Origin: Paragonimus skrjabini miyazakii
Lineage: Eukaryota > Platyhelminthes > Trematoda > Plagiorchiida > Troglotrematidae
NCBI GenBank assembly: GCA_014338405.1
Contig: JTDE01000315.1
Span: 5,181-69,180 of the forward strand
Direction: 5' to 3'
Length of the DNA stretch: 64,000 nucleotides
Below are positions 61,269 through 64,000 of the stretch, in pieces (positions within the stretch are counted from its first letter, which is position 1; every line of letters starts with the position of its first letter). Below the pieces are notes generated by a model. It saw only the letters and a list, made by a program, of their open reading frames with translations. It did no database searches and was not told where the DNA came from. The position numbers and the translations under genes were made by a program.

Positions 61269-64000
61269 TTAAATTAGCACTCCCTTGGTAGTGTCAGTGA
61301 ATTTCTTCTTACTTTCTTCACACCTGAACAGAACATTCTCCGTAAATCACAGTTTCATGCATATTTTATAAGTTTCATTTATGCCGTATGTACTTGTTAA
61401 GATACAGTGAAATCAGTTCGAACAAAGATCGTGCAATATACCACCACTAGCATGTCTTTTCAAGTTCATTTCAGGGAAAGCTTGTTTCAGTTATTAAAAT
61501 GGAATATGAGGGTTGTCTAATCCCAAAGCCACGCTGTTAAAAATGCTTAGTGAGCAAACATTCGTGAATTGGTAATGCATTTCTTATGCATATTACATTA
61601 AATTGCGTTTGCGTCCCATAATATAATAGAATAGTTGATTATTGTTAGTAGAAATTCATCCGTCCCTGAAGTTCCTACCATGCGCTATGATGTACAGCTG
61701 ACAAGATATGTCATTAAACCGTCCATTGGTTTTGTCTGTCCTATAGAAGTTCTGCAAAATAAACTGTTGATTTGTATAGTTGATTTTCTGAAATCTCTGT
61801 CTCAATCTTAATGAAATGGTATCTGATATCCATAACTCCTTAACAATGTGTGTCCATGATGATTCCTGTGAGGAGGTTGCCAAACCAAAAAGAACGGTAC
61901 GCTGATATTCTGGAATATAAACATCCTTGTTAATCTACAAGAAGATGTGATTCTGGTTTTGTCCTTGTTAGAGCTGGTTAACGGCGCACACAAACTGGCG
62001 TTGAATTCCGGTCAACATTCTCGTGAGACGAACATGGAATTACGAGAACCGGTGATTCTTGAGTTGACTGGAAAATTGAAACATTAACCACAGACGGTTT
62101 TGTCCGAGAGTTTTCCTGTGATAATATAGCCATACCTATAAAAAGGTAAGTGAAGCAGTAAACAATATTATCGCTCTAGAGGAAGGGTCGCAACGCGGCT
62201 ACGTACTACTGACGCGCTCTATCAAGAGCCAGACTTATTTATGATGTGTCCTTTCAAATGAAAACCTACGTTTGCTTGCAAAGGATGCAAAGCTGGCTTT
62301 GAGTAGTGTCAACGAGATTGTCAACTATGTACTTGCAAGATCAATTGTACGCATCATTCACAAGGTAAGATTTATCATAGAAAGCTTGAAATTTGAATCA
62401 CATTCGATTGCGATTTTGTTCACGAAATCTAATGGAAAAATTGCGTTATCGCCAAATCGGTCAAAAGTTCACTCCAGTTGAGATATAACAATCTATCCTC
62501 CGGGCACTCCAATTGTATGATTTGAGTTTAGTACATTGAAATAAGTTTGATGTAATTATGTCGACTTTCAGCCCAATCATGACACGGAACAGAAATAATT
62601 GTTTATAAAGATACTGATTTAACAAATGTAACTAGGTCAAGGCAGTACTTAAAGTAAGATTGTATAAATGAAAATTTAGCCTACATTTCCTAATACGTGC
62701 AAAGTGATATTCTTTGTTCGCACTGATCCAAAGTAAGTCTTTGTGACTTCGAACAGATTCAACAATTAGTGAAAAAACTGCGGACGGTTTATAAATTCCT
62801 ATTGCTACCATCCACACGATGCGATCGGTGCAGCACCATTCAGGTCGTCACTGAAAGCTACAAAGCAACACTGAACAGAAGAAAGCATATCCGTCTTTAT
62901 TTTACGATTAACGGTTTTGTAATTGGTTGAATCCACAGAACCATTTTTCTCCCTGATGCACTATTACTCCATATCTTCGAATTGTTATCCCAGCAGTAAC
63001 GTTCCAACATTTATTTACATGAACTTCACAAAGTTCATACGAACTTCGTGGTCTCTAAATTTTTGTTCCCGTGAATCCAATGCGCACTAAGACTTTGGCA
63101 TAGTCTAAAAAACGGTGTAAATTTGGGATTCTTGTGCTTCCACCATTTTTAGTGGAGGGACCAAACGTTATCGTGACTCTGATTTGTCTGTTGTGCTTTT
63201 CTTCCTAACTGTAGTTGGTTGCGTGTGTATAAACGTTTCCTTGCGGAATACTTGACGTAATTTACAGTAGGCAAATAGAGGGATGTTTTCTCCAATTCTA
63301 AGAAGGTTAGTGACAACTGATCAGTTCAGATTGCTTCGCACCTTCCTTGCAACATAATTCTACAGCCTTGTCTTCCAATGAATGCAGGTGAACGCTTATT
63401 GAATAATTTTTGGAGCTAGAATATGCAATGGGAAGTCCAATATGTGACAACGCTACTTCACTATTGAGATTTCTTCACATCGATGCATGGCATATGCCTT
63501 ACACGTCAGTCACAGACCTAGCAGTTTTGAAGTTCTACTCGAAAGATATTATGCATCACCGACATTTAAGAAATCTACTTGACACAATCCCAAAATTAGC
63601 TGACATTGCATATCTGGCGACCATATTGCTCTGTACTAGTGACTACGTTGTATAACAGTGGCTTTATACAAATTTTATTTCATTCACTTCTTTTATTGTT
63701 CTATTCGCGTTAGTACTTCGTTCAACACAGGCTATCTCTCGACAAAAACAGAGGAAGTCCATATAAGTGAAGATATTTTTATTTCTTATGGCAAACTATT
63801 TATCTAAGAAATTAAGTTTTGTAATCAATTATAAATAAACAACGGTTTTGGAACAGAACAAGATACACCAAGTTGTATACTCTTAAAGCCACAAAAGATG
63901 CAGTTTAAATCGCTATTGTTGTACATGTAATTTTAATACGAAATTATAAGTTAGTCTGTCGCTCTAACAACCGTCGTGAGGTGGGTTGTAACAATGATTA
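61269..64000. other. No gene recognised (upstream intron or flank)
   Basis: AT-rich; ORFs such as 62272-62481 and 63410-63655 (plus) and 62632-62817 (minus) have no recognised motif. I found no PDZ exon here to precede 60422. Confidence 0.45.

Noticed and set aside
1..64000. CRISPR arrays, bacterial operons, prophage or a prokaryotic defence system
   Set aside because: The window is eukaryotic: spliced gene, animal retroelements, AT-rich intron DNA. No repeat-spacer array or ribosome-binding-site/ORF chains.

Overview
This window looks like intron-rich animal DNA, most likely from a parasitic flatworm (a trematode such as a liver fluke). The evidence is AT-rich sequence with almost no long ORFs, one gene whose short exons sit up to 15 kb apart, and a repeat load of degraded Penelope-like, RTE-like, CR1-like and Ty3/gypsy-like retroelements plus a tRNA-derived SINE-like family. 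The species call is inference; no marker gene settles it.

The only conserved cellular gene I can support is on the minus strand and fills most of the window. It is a multi-PDZ scaffold protein related to MPDZ/PATJ (InaD-like). I assembled ten exons by hand from splice sites, reading-frame phase and PDZ homology: 60422-60373, 59971-59804, 58736-58638, 43362-43251, 31186-30979, 24784-24684, 24467-24127, 11356-10904, 4715-4599 and 3968-3879. Together they give one open frame of 578 codons plus a stop and encode three PDZ domains (a, b, c). PDZ-a is split by a 15.3 kb intron, PDZ-b by a 12.8 kb intron and PDZ-c by a 6.2 kb and a 0.6 kb intron. The 5' end of the gene lies outside the window. PDZ-b and PDZ-c resemble the adjacent MPDZ domains 10 and 11. 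MPDZ has two further PDZ domains after these that I do not see, so the stop at 3881-3879 is either a genuinely shorter C-terminus or a sign that my last exon boundary is wrong.

Layout from left to right: 1-3.9 kb, possible 3' UTR and downstream sequence; 3.9-4.7 kb, last exons; 10.2-10.8 kb, a Penelope GIY-YIG fragment closed by a 100-bp, 96%-identical inverted repeat, 75 bp from an exon; 10.9-11.4 kb, PDZ-b/PDZ-c exon; 11.4-24.1 kb, long intron with two SINE-like copies and an unassigned ORF (15.9-16.4 kb); 24.1-24.8 kb, two exons; 27.6-28.0 kb, gypsy integrase C-terminus; 31 kb, linker exon; 32.7-37.9 kb, SINE-like copies around a degraded Penelope-like RT + GIY-YIG element; 43.3 kb, PDZ-a exon; 48.3-48.8 kb, a second Penelope 3' fragment with short inverted arms; 51.4-54.2 kb, an RTE-like endonuclease fragment facing a CR1-like RT fragment tail to tail; 58.6-60.4 kb, PDZ-a and upstream linker exons with a SINE-like copy between them; 60.8-61.3 kb, a further Penelope 3' fragment; 61.3-64 kb, nothing recognised.

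The most interesting structures are the inverted-repeat-closed Penelope 3' fragments, the SINE-like family with its tRNA-like part in the middle of the unit, and the unusual insertions inside PDZ-b and PDZ-c. I found no complete novel system. All exon boundaries are unverified by transcript data.
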